A stretch of DNA of 7,005 bases from Candidatus Aminicenantota bacterium (lineage in GTDB: Bacteria > Acidobacteriota > Aminicenantia > UBA2199): NCBI GenBank assembly GCA_030620255.1, contig JAUXFB010000067.1, positions 1 through 7,005 on the forward strand. Direction: 5' to 3'. The notes below the pieces were generated by a model that was not told the DNA's origin, made no database searches, and saw only the letters and a program-made list of their open reading frames with translations. A program made the position numbers and the translations under genes. This document shows positions 1 to 6,409 of the stretch, one piece after another (the first letter of the stretch is position 1; every line of letters begins with the position of its first letter).

Positions 1-306
1 GCTTATATGAGAGGAAGAACTATAAATAATGCCTTTATTATACTTGATGAAGGCCAGAACACATTAAACTCGCAAATGAAAATGTTTTTAACAAGATTTG
101 GTCAAAACTCAAAGGTTGTGGTTACAGCAGATATTTCACAGATCGATTTATCAGATCCAAAGAAATCAGGAGTATTTGAAGCAATCAAGATACTCAATAA
201 CATTAAAGGAATTAAAATAATTTATCTCAATAAAAAGGATGTAGTAAGACATTCTATTGTTCAAAAAATCATTGAAGCTTACGATAAAAACAAAGATGAA
301 ATTTAA
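1..306 (+). CDS. phoH: PhoH-family ATPase, C-terminal part (5' end outside window)
   Basis: This is the last 101 residues of a PhoH-like (YbeZ) P-loop ATPase; the reading frame is open from base 1, so the N-terminal part with the Walker A loop lies upstream. Visible family signatures are the RGRT(I/L)NNAF stretch, a Walker B-like ILDEGQN (D16, E17 of the visible part), QMKMFLTRFG, VVVTADISQIDL, and the closing DVVRH...VQKIIEAY. Family members usually read DEAQN and TGD, so this protein has A-to-G and G-to-A changes at two well conserved sites. PhoH proteins are cytoplasmic ATP-binding proteins, often encoded beside ybeY and thought to act in RNA metabolism; their exact role is poorly defined. 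The stop overlaps the start of the next gene by 11 bp, which suggests one operon with translational coupling. The family call is secure; the biochemical role is not shown by the sequence. Confidence 0.95.
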   Translation, partial: AYMRGRTINNAFIILDEGQNTLNSQMKMFLTRFGQNSKVVVTADISQIDLSDPKKSGVFEAIKILNNIKGIKIIYLNKKDVVRHSIVQKIIEAYDKNKDEI

Positions 307-2587
307 ACTAAAATTTACAAAAGACTATGAAAACTCAAATAAAAAACCCAGAAAGAAACCATACTTTTTTAAGTTATTAACAGGCTTTATTTTTGTAATA
401 ATAATTTCATACTTTTTATATATTCCTCAAAAAAAATCAATATATGATGATACATTAAAGGTTGGGGATATAATAAAAGAAGATATAATTATAAAAAAAG
501 ACCTAACAGTTGAGGATAAAGAAAGTACAGAACAAAAGAGAAGAATTGCAGTAGAAAACGTTATCCCTATATATGAATATAATTTAGAAAATATTGAAAA
601 AACTCAGAGCTTGCTAAATGAATGGTTCCAATTTATAAGAGAATCAAGAAAGAGATATTTTAAAAATAATAAAGACCTTATTAAAATAAAAGCTTTAATT
701 GAAGAAAAGTTTGGGATTGAGCTTTCAGGTAAAGAGATTGTATATATATTAAAATCAAACATATTTAATAAAATCAACCTTGCAAAACTTTTTGAATTAT
801 TAAAATCAATTGAGAAAACAGGAATCTTAGCATCAAAAGTAGGAACAAAAAAGAGCAAAAATGGTTCTATTCAAATTGTATCAAAAGAGATGGAACCTTA
901 CACAGTAAAAGCAGATAAGCTTTATGACTTGAAAGATGTTGAATTATCATTGAACAACTTCCTCAATGAGAATAATCTTTCAAAATATGAAACTGAAACT
1001 ATCACATCAATCATAAAAGCATTTGTTGATATAAATGTCTCATATTCATTAAATTTAACAAAACAAGAACAAGAGAAAATTTCTTCTCAGATAAACCCTG
1101 TTCTCATAAAACTAAAAGCAGGTAAAATCATTTTAAGAAAAGGTGATGAAGTTAAACATGATGACATGAAAATTATTAAACTAATTTCATATGAAGAAAA
1201 AATAAGAGGAAATAAATTATCAAATTTATACCTTATTATTGCTATTTTATTCTTCTTAAGCCTTTTTATAAACAAATTTTTTAAAATATGGGAATCAAAT
1301 GGTTTAAATAAAAACAAACTCTTTTCTGTATCAGCAGCAACCTTAACAATTAGTATCATTATATATAGAATTTGTATATTCATTTTTCCCATAATTGCGA
1401 AAAACATTCCAATTGAACTCAATTATGATATTTCATACCTATATTTTGCCATTCCTTTTGGGTTCGGTGCATTAATAATTGCATTTGTTTTCAATCTCCA
1501 GAGTGCAGTAATATATTCATTTACAAATTCAATAATTTCAGGAATTATCTGTGAATGGAATTTTAAAATAGTTTTATACGTTCTTTTAAGCAATCTTGCA
1601 ATAAGTTATGCAATTGGATTTTACAGCAAACTAAAAAGATCATCTATTTTAAAAGCCAGTTTGTTCTGGCTTTTGCCAACAAATATAATCTTTATAATTA
1701 TACTCAACTTAACTGAGCCAAATATAACCTTAATTCAAACATTGATAAATGTGATTATAGTTACCTTTTCTGCTATAGTTGCTCCATTATTGGCTTACTT
1801 TATAATTCCTCTATGGGAGGCTATTTTTAAACTATTAACAGAGTTAAAACTAATTGAATTAACCAATTTAAACCTTCCAATCTTTAGAGAAATGCTTGAA
1901 AAAGCACCTGGTACGTACCATCATTCTCAGATGGTTGCGTCATTATCTGAAACTGCAGCTCAAGAACTTGGCTTATCTCCACTTCTATTAACTGCAATGG
2001 CTCTTTATCATGATATTGGAAAAATCAATAATCCACAAATCTTTACAGAAAATCACACAATTTATAAAAACCCACATGAAGAACTCTCCCCGCGTGAAAG
2101 CGCAAAAATGATAATTGCCCATATTTCAGAAGGACTTGAAATTGCTACAAAAATAAAAATCCCAAAAGTAGTTAAAAGTGCTATAAGTCAACACCATGGC
2201 ACAAAATTAGTTAAATTTTTCTATGAAAAAGCTCGTGAAATATCAAGTATAGAAACTGATGAATTTGATGATAGATTTTTTCGGTATTCAGGAGAAAAAC
2301 CCCAGAATATTGAAAATGCAATAATTATGCTTGCAGACCAGGTTGAAGCAGCCTCAAAAAGTCTTGGCTCTCCTACTGAAGAGGAATTAAAAAATGTAAT
2401 ACGAACAATAATCAGCTCAGATATAGAAGAGAATCAATTTGATGAGTGTGATGGCTTAACTTTTAAGGCTTTAAATATAATAGCAAACAGTTTTCAAAAG
2501 AAGCTTTCATCTATTTATCATATGCGAATTTCATACCCGGGTTTTGATTTTAAAGAACAAAAAATAGATGATAAAAATAGTAGATGA
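296..2587 (+). CDS. pgpH: PgpH/YqfF-type 7TM-HD cyclic-di-AMP phosphodiesterase
   Basis: This encodes 763 residues with the full 7TM-HD architecture. There is a basic cytoplasmic N-terminus, one membrane helix (about 24-43), an extracytoplasmic domain (about 45-305) opening with the typical KVGDIIKEDI motif, a block of about seven hydrophobic helices (about 309-515), and a C-terminal cytoplasmic HD domain. HD metal-site candidates are H543 of TYHHSQMV, H572-D573 of the YHDIGK motif, H609, H633-H634 of SQHHGT, and D681 of LADQVEA. In Listeria and Bacillus this family hydrolyses cyclic-di-AMP to pApA, with the outer domain thought to sense a signal. I place the start at the ATG at 296, which overlaps the phoH stop; the frame is open further up to a TTG at 257, but that would deepen the overlap. 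No strong Shine-Dalgarno site precedes 296, so coupling to phoH translation is likely. It is slightly longer than B. subtilis YqfF (about 710). The substrate is inferred from the family. Confidence 0.94.
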   Translation: MKFKLKFTKDYENSNKKPRKKPYFFKLLTGFIFVIIISYFLYIPQKKSIYDDTLKVGDIIKEDIIIKKDLTVEDKESTEQKRRIAVENVIPIYEYNLENIEKTQSLLNEWFQFIRESRKRYFKNNKDLIKIKALIEEKFGIELSGKEIVYILKSNIFNKINLAKLFELLKSIEKTGILASKVGTKKSKNGSIQIVSKEMEPYTVKADKLYDLKDVELSLNNFLNENNLSKYETETITSIIKAFVDINVSYSLNLTKQEQEKISSQINPVLIKLKAGKIILRKGDEVKHDDMKIIKLISYEEKIRGNKLSNLYLIIAILFFLSLFINKFFKIWESNGLNKNKLFSVSAATLTISIIIYRICIFIFPIIAKNIPIELNYDISYLYFAIPFGFGALIIAFVFNLQSAVIYSFTNSIISGIICEWNFKIVLYVLLSNLAISYAIGFYSKLKRSSILKASLFWLLPTNIIFIIILNLTEPNITLIQTLINVIIVTFSAIVAPLLAYFIIPLWEAIFKLLTELKLIELTNLNLPIFREMLEKAPGTYHHSQMVASLSETAAQELGLSPLLLTAMALYHDIGKINNPQIFTENHTIYKNPHEELSPRESAKMIIAHISEGLEIATKIKIPKVVKSAISQHHGTKLVKFFYEKAREISSIETDEFDDRFFRYSGEKPQNIENAIIMLADQVEAASKSLGSPTEEELKNVIRTIISSDIEENQFDECDGLTFKALNIIANSFQKKLSSIYHMRISYPGFDFKEQKIDDKNSR

Positions 2588-2975
2588 TATTTATAAGATA
2601 AATAAAAAATATTATATATCCAAACTCAAACATATTTATAAAGAATTAAAAATAAAAGGTACTATTGTAATTAAACTAGGTTCTAAAGCTGAATCAAAAG
2701 ATTTAAATTTCACCTATCTAAAAAATGATTTTCCAACTGATGTATTAAGCTTTCCTTTTGATGAAAAATTATTAAAAGAATATTATATTGGAGATATATT
2801 TATCTGTTATCCAATAGCTAAAGAACAAGCTGAAGAGAATAACATATCCTTAGAAAAAGAGTTGCTCTATCTGATGATTCATGGAATACTTCACCTCACA
2901 GGCTATGATCATGAAAAAGACCGGGGCGAAATGCTTGAGCTTCAGGACCAATTGATAAAAAAGATTGAACTTTGA
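2568..2975 (+). CDS. ybeY: YbeY endoribonuclease, rRNA maturation factor (UPF0054)
   Basis: This encodes 135 residues, close to the usual 140-180 for the family. YbeY is a zinc-dependent cytoplasmic single-strand endoribonuclease needed for 16S rRNA 3'-end processing and ribosome quality control. The zinc-site signature HGxLHLxGYDH is intact, with H105, H109 and H115 as ligands. The upstream family block is also present: LNFTYLKNDFPTDVLSFPF (about residues 46-64), then GDIFIC (75-80). Alignment by eye to E. coli YbeY puts leucine 51 (codon CTA) at the position of the highly conserved Arg59, a residue implicated in function; see findings. The start ATG overlaps the end of pgpH by 20 bp and has no clear Shine-Dalgarno site, so translation probably depends on the upstream gene. 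No dgkA, cdd or era follows; the next gene converges from the other strand after only 17 bp. Confidence 0.95.
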   Translation: MIKIVDDIYKINKKYYISKLKHIYKELKIKGTIVIKLGSKAESKDLNFTYLKNDFPTDVLSFPFDEKLLKEYYIGDIFICYPIAKEQAEENNISLEKELLYLMIHGILHLTGYDHEKDRGEMLELQDQLIKKIEL

Positions 2976-2992
2976 AAACCGAGTATAAAAAA

Positions 2993-5095
2993 TCAACCTG
3001 CTTTTCTTATTTCATAGATCATTCTTGAAATCAAAGTATCCCAAATATAATTTTTTGGACAACTTAATTGAGTAAAATCAGGGGAATAACTCTCCCAAAA
3101 CCTGTGATTTCTCTCCAATTGGAAAATCATCGCATTTTCCATTTTCATTAAAATCTCCTCTGCAATATCAATATAACCATAATCAATTAAACCCTTAAAA
3201 ATAGGATAAACCCATGTGATCCATACTGGACCATTCCATCTACAGCAACTAAGAACTTGAGCATCATAGTAGGGATCACCAGCAGATAGAGTTGGAATGC
3301 CAAAATTTCTCCAGAATTCATCAGGATTTTTTAAATGTTTTATTAGCTCTTTTATCTGGTTCTTGTCTGCAATTCCAGCCCATATCGGAAGAAAACCTAT
3401 GATTTCTTTTCTCTTTAATGAAATATTTGCAGGAGTTTTAAAATTCATTGTATCCTTATGAACATGATAATAAAATCCAGTATCTTTGTCCCACATATAT
3501 TTATTTATCAAATTGGCTAACTTTTTAATTCTATTCTCCCATTCTTTTTTCTCTTTTTTTAATTTTAATATTCCTGCCATCTCTTTTAATGATGCCATCT
3601 CCTTTACAACCATGCAACTAAGGTCAAGTGCTTCAAGTTGATTCAGAGTTTCAGGCTTTTTCCCTAACAGGTCAAAAACAGCATTCAAATAATCTCTTAC
3701 ACATTCCAGCAAAGTATGCCCACCCCATTCCAGCAATCCGTTTTTGTTTTTATCGCGAGTTTCAAAAAGATAATTCACAAACTTTTTTCCAGATATATAC
3801 GAATCCCTTAAATACTCTTTTAACTCTTTTTTACTCATATTACCTGATCTTACAGCTATCTTATATACTTCAAGATTTGTCCACGAATAGAAAGGAGCTG
3901 ATGTGGTTTTTTCACCTGCACCTGGAAATGTTCTTGTAAAATATGCACCAACCCTGTAAGGTATATAACCATCCTTTTCCTGAACAGCTATAAAATTTCT
4001 CTGTGAATTTGCTGCAAGTTCAGGGTCAAATAAAGCTAAACTTTGCATTGAAAGACTTTCATGGAAAACCTGACCTTCATGTCCCCATCCCCATGTGGGT
4101 TCTCTTGAAAAAACATAGTATGGAAAGGGAAACTGTCCTGCAGCTGGCAAAAATTGCTGTCTTCCAAGATATAATCCTGCATAAAAAAGTAATTTTTCCT
4201 GATTGTTTTTGAATTCTAATACAGGTATATTTTTTAACTTTTCCCGATTAAATGCATATACTTTATCAAAAGAGATATTAATTATTTTATCAGAAACTTC
4301 ATCCAATCTTTTTTCATCCCCCAGTTGAACAGTTACTTTTGAAAACTTTAAAACACCATTTTTCTTATATAAATCAAATGAAAGCACTAGTTCAGATAAC
4401 TCACCCTGAATTGAACCATTCAAGTATTCATATCTTGAGAACATCTTATCCTTTTTCACTTTATTATAATCAGGGTATCCTGCCCATGAACATATTCTTT
4501 TTTTAAAACTAAATCTTGAATATCTCTTTTCTTCAAAACCCTTTAATTCTTTTTGTTGAAAATAAACACCCTTTGAAGGCTCTTTATATGAAATGGTAAT
4601 ACTTTTATCTGGATTCGTATTAATAACATTTACTTTTTGATAATTGTTTCCATACATAATATAAAGCATAGAATCTTCTTTTGTCTCATTTCTGTATTCA
4701 ATTTCAAATATAGCACTATCCGATGCATAAAGAGCAAATCTTAAGACTATTTTTAAACCAACAAAAGGTTCTGCTTCTAAAACAAAAGAATCAGGATAAG
4801 AAAGAGTGATCACTGGTTTTTTATAATAATCATCTATACTACAAACAAACATGCTCCCTAATTTAAAAGCAAAGTTTATCTCTCCAGAGCTTTCATTCAT
4901 CAACCTTAATGGAGAATTGTTATCATAATATACAAGATGATAACCTTCATCCACAAAATAATTACTCCTCTCATATGGAGCAATATAAGATGTAAACAAG
5001 GGTGATGAAGCATTACATTTTAAATTCTCCATAGAATATACTGTTGTGAATAAAATGATCATTAAAAAAATTATAATAAAAACTCTATTTTTCAT
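2993..5095 (-). CDS. Secreted six-hairpin glycoside hydrolase, GH63/YgjK-like
   Basis: This encodes 700 residues. Residues 1-21 form a Sec signal peptide (basic KNR, hydrophobic core 5-19, probable cleavage after VYS) with no lipobox, so the enzyme acts in the periplasm or outside. Residues of about 25-290 look like an N-terminal beta-sandwich; about 295-700 form an (alpha/alpha)6 barrel. Signatures of GH63 and mannosylglycerate-hydrolase-like enzymes are EPTWGWGHEG (332-341), RDKNKNGLLEWGG (447-459), RWNGPVW (619-625) and FWESYSPD (666-673). By position, D448 and E668 are the likely general acid and base; their spacing (220) is close to that of the catalytic Asp/Glu pair in E. coli YgjK. GH63 enzymes are inverting exo-glycosidases on alpha-glucosides and related sugars. 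The exact substrate cannot be read here; GH37 or another clan relative is possible. It is transcribed away from an exported aldose epimerase, with its own promoter and Shine-Dalgarno site. Confidence 0.83.
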   Translation of the reverse strand: MKNRVFIIIFLMIILFTTVYSMENLKCNASSPLFTSYIAPYERSNYFVDEGYHLVYYDNNSPLRLMNESSGEINFAFKLGSMFVCSIDDYYKKPVITLSYPDSFVLEAEPFVGLKIVLRFALYASDSAIFEIEYRNETKEDSMLYIMYGNNYQKVNVINTNPDKSITISYKEPSKGVYFQQKELKGFEEKRYSRFSFKKRICSWAGYPDYNKVKKDKMFSRYEYLNGSIQGELSELVLSFDLYKKNGVLKFSKVTVQLGDEKRLDEVSDKIINISFDKVYAFNREKLKNIPVLEFKNNQEKLLFYAGLYLGRQQFLPAAGQFPFPYYVFSREPTWGWGHEGQVFHESLSMQSLALFDPELAANSQRNFIAVQEKDGYIPYRVGAYFTRTFPGAGEKTTSAPFYSWTNLEVYKIAVRSGNMSKKELKEYLRDSYISGKKFVNYLFETRDKNKNGLLEWGGHTLLECVRDYLNAVFDLLGKKPETLNQLEALDLSCMVVKEMASLKEMAGILKLKKEKKEWENRIKKLANLINKYMWDKDTGFYYHVHKDTMNFKTPANISLKRKEIIGFLPIWAGIADKNQIKELIKHLKNPDEFWRNFGIPTLSAGDPYYDAQVLSCCRWNGPVWITWVYPIFKGLIDYGYIDIAEEILMKMENAMIFQLERNHRFWESYSPDFTQLSCPKNYIWDTLISRMIYEIRKAG

Positions 5096-5100
5096 ACCAA

Positions 5101-5107
5101 CTCCTTT
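5101..5107 (-). promoter_or_regulatory. Shine-Dalgarno site of the GH63-like gene
   Basis: On the minus strand this reads AAAGGAG, five bases before the ATG at 5095-5093. It fixes the start of the secreted hydrolase and gives a complete signal peptide at the new N-terminus. Confidence 0.85.
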
Positions 5108-5161
5108 ACTTTAATATATTTTAGACAACTCCAAGTATTTTTTCAAATAAAAAAAGTAAAG
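5104..5161. repeat. 9-bp inverted repeat flanking the hydrolase promoter
   Basis: CTTTACTTT (5104-5112) and its perfect complement AAAGTAAAG (5153-5161) are 40 bases apart. One arm covers the predicted transcription start and Shine-Dalgarno site of the minus-strand gene; the other lies just upstream of its -35 box. The pair could be operator half-sites or chance in AT-rich sequence; neither arm extends further. Confidence 0.35.
5118..5146 (-). promoter_or_regulatory. Sigma70-type promoter for the GH63-like gene
   Basis: On the minus strand a TTGAAA -35 box (5146-5141) is followed by a 17-base spacer and a TAAAAT -10 box (5123-5118). Each box differs from consensus by one base and the spacing is ideal. 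The predicted start of transcription is near 5111, giving a leader of only about 15 bases that is mostly the Shine-Dalgarno site. AT-rich DNA yields chance matches, but the spacing and position make this the best candidate. Confidence 0.65.
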
Positions 5162-5198
5162 TTACAAGATAACATTAATTATATTTTAATCTAAAATC

Positions 5199-5207
5199 TG
5201 ATATAAT
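5199..5207 (+). promoter_or_regulatory. Extended -10 promoter for the aldose epimerase gene
   Basis: The sequence TGATATAAT is a perfect TATAAT hexamer (5202-5207) preceded by the TGn extension. The -35 region at the right distance (around 5179-5184, TTATAT) is poor, which fits an extended -10 promoter. Transcription would start near 5214, leaving a leader of about 11 bases just ahead of the GGAGG site. Confidence 0.6.
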
Positions 5208-5215
5208 ATTTTTAT

Positions 5216-5220
5216 GGAGG
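5216..5220 (+). promoter_or_regulatory. Shine-Dalgarno site of the epimerase gene
   Basis: GGAGG lies four bases before the ATG at 5225. It favours this start over the in-frame ATG at 5255, which has no such site. Either start would keep the hydrophobic signal sequence. Confidence 0.85.
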
Positions 5221-5224
5221 TAAC

Positions 5225-6409
5225 ATGAGAGAAGAAAAACGTACACAAACAAGAATGAAATTTAATCTATTGATCTGGAGTCTAATATTATTAATCCCTG
5301 TTTTTTCTTATTCCAAATCTTTAAAAAAAATAGACTCAAAAGAAATGAAAAAAGAGGTAATAAAAAAAATGAAAATGAAAAAAGAGCATTTTGGAAAAAC
5401 AAATGATGGGAAGAAAGTAGATTTATTTACACTCACAAATAAAAATGGAATAATATTAAAAATAACAAATTATGGAGGCATAATTACATCCATAATTGTT
5501 CCTGATAAAAATGGAAAATTTGATGATATTGTTTTAGGTTTTAATACTATTGATAAATATCTAAAAGGTCATCCATACTTTGGAGCTATAATTGGGCGTT
5601 ATGCGAACAGAATTTCAAAGGCAAAATTCTTTTTAAATGGAAATGAATACAAACTTGCAGCTAATAATGGTGAAAATCATCTACATGGTGGTATAAAGGG
5701 ATTCGATAAAGTTTTATGGAAGGCTAAAGAGATAAAAAAAGATGAAGAAATAGGTGTGAAATTGAGTTATTTAAGTAAACATGGAGAAGAGGGTTATCCG
5801 GGTAACCTCTCAATTATTGTTACCTATTCATTAACAAACAATGATGAATTAAAAATAAAATATGAAGCAGAAACTGATAAAACAACCCCTGTTAATCTCA
5901 CAAATCATAGCTATTTTAATCTAAAAGGAGCAGGTAAATCAGATATTTTAAGCCATGTTCTAACCATTCATGCTGACAAATATACACCTGTTGATAAAGG
6001 ACTTATCCCAACAGGTGAATTAAAAAAAGTGAAAGAAACTCCAATGGATTTTTTAAAACCATGTTCTATTGGTTTAAGAATAAAAGAAGTTAAGGGAGGT
6101 TATGATCATAATTTTGTTTTGAACCATACAAAAGGAATATTAAGCCTCGCAGCCCGAGTCTTTGAACCTGAAACAGGCCGCACAATGGAAATATTAACAA
6201 CTCAGCCTGGAATTCAATTTTATTCAGGTAATTTTCTTGATGGAACAATAAAAGGAAAGAATGGAAAACAATACAATAAACATTATGGGTTCTGTCTTGA
6301 AACTCAACATTTCCCTGATTCACCTAATCACCCGAAATTTCCTTCAACAATTTTGAAACCAGGAGAAAAATATATTCAAACTACAATATATAAATTCTCT
6401 TCATTTTAA
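5225..6409 (+). CDS. galM: Exported aldose 1-epimerase (mutarotase)
   Basis: This encodes 394 residues. Aldose 1-epimerase interconverts the alpha and beta anomers of glucose, galactose and similar aldoses. The catalytic domain spans about 53-393 and carries all expected signatures: TNYGG, GRYANRI (R129), NHLHGG (H152, H154), TNHSYFNL (H228), YDHNF (D294), TQPGIQFYSGN and LETQHFPDSPNH (E359). By family knowledge H228 and E359 are the catalytic acid and base, with H154, R129 and D294 in the sugar site. Unlike most cytoplasmic GalM proteins (about 340 residues), it has an N-terminal extension: a basic start, a hydrophobic stretch (13-27) and a plausible cleavage after FSYS (S30), with no lipobox, then a lysine-rich linker (about 31-55). 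It is therefore probably periplasmic or secreted. It is divergent from the GH63-like gene and its 3' end overlaps the next gene on the other strand by 9 bp. There are no galK or galT neighbours here. Confidence 0.95.
   Translation: MREEKRTQTRMKFNLLIWSLILLIPVFSYSKSLKKIDSKEMKKEVIKKMKMKKEHFGKTNDGKKVDLFTLTNKNGIILKITNYGGIITSIIVPDKNGKFDDIVLGFNTIDKYLKGHPYFGAIIGRYANRISKAKFFLNGNEYKLAANNGENHLHGGIKGFDKVLWKAKEIKKDEEIGVKLSYLSKHGEEGYPGNLSIIVTYSLTNNDELKIKYEAETDKTTPVNLTNHSYFNLKGAGKSDILSHVLTIHADKYTPVDKGLIPTGELKKVKETPMDFLKPCSIGLRIKEVKGGYDHNFVLNHTKGILSLAARVFEPETGRTMEILTTQPGIQFYSGNFLDGTIKGKNGKQYNKHYGFCLETQHFPDSPNHPKFPSTILKPGEKYIQTTIYKFSSF

Noticed and set aside
257..295. Upstream in-frame TTG start for pgpH, adding 13 residues
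   Set aside because: It would lengthen the overlap with phoH to 50 bp and adds nothing family-like; the ATG at 296 gives the usual short basic N-terminus and a typical operon overlap.
604..1422. Open frames on the minus strand within pgpH
   Set aside because: They lie fully inside a well supported gene, have no family resemblance and reflect AT-rich antisense of a membrane protein.
1909..1920. Perfect 12-bp palindrome TGGTACGTACCA
   Set aside because: It lies inside the conserved PGTYHH coding motif of the HD domain, so it is best explained by codon choice.
3041..3060. Weak CCAAA/TTTGG hairpin near the end of the hydrolase gene as a terminator for ybeY
   Set aside because: It is inside the opposing coding region, the stem is short and AT-rich, and no T-run follows on the plus strand.
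3628..4212. Plus-strand open frames inside the hydrolase gene
   Set aside because: They are antisense shadows of conserved glycosidase motifs, with no ribosome binding site and no recognisable product.
5791..5808. Possible stem-loop GGTTA...TAACC within galM
   Set aside because: The stem is only five pairs, sits mid-gene and has no T-run, so it is not a terminator or a supported element.
6090..6323. Minus-strand open frame inside galM
   Set aside because: It is antisense to the conserved C-terminal part of the epimerase and shows no independent coding signal.
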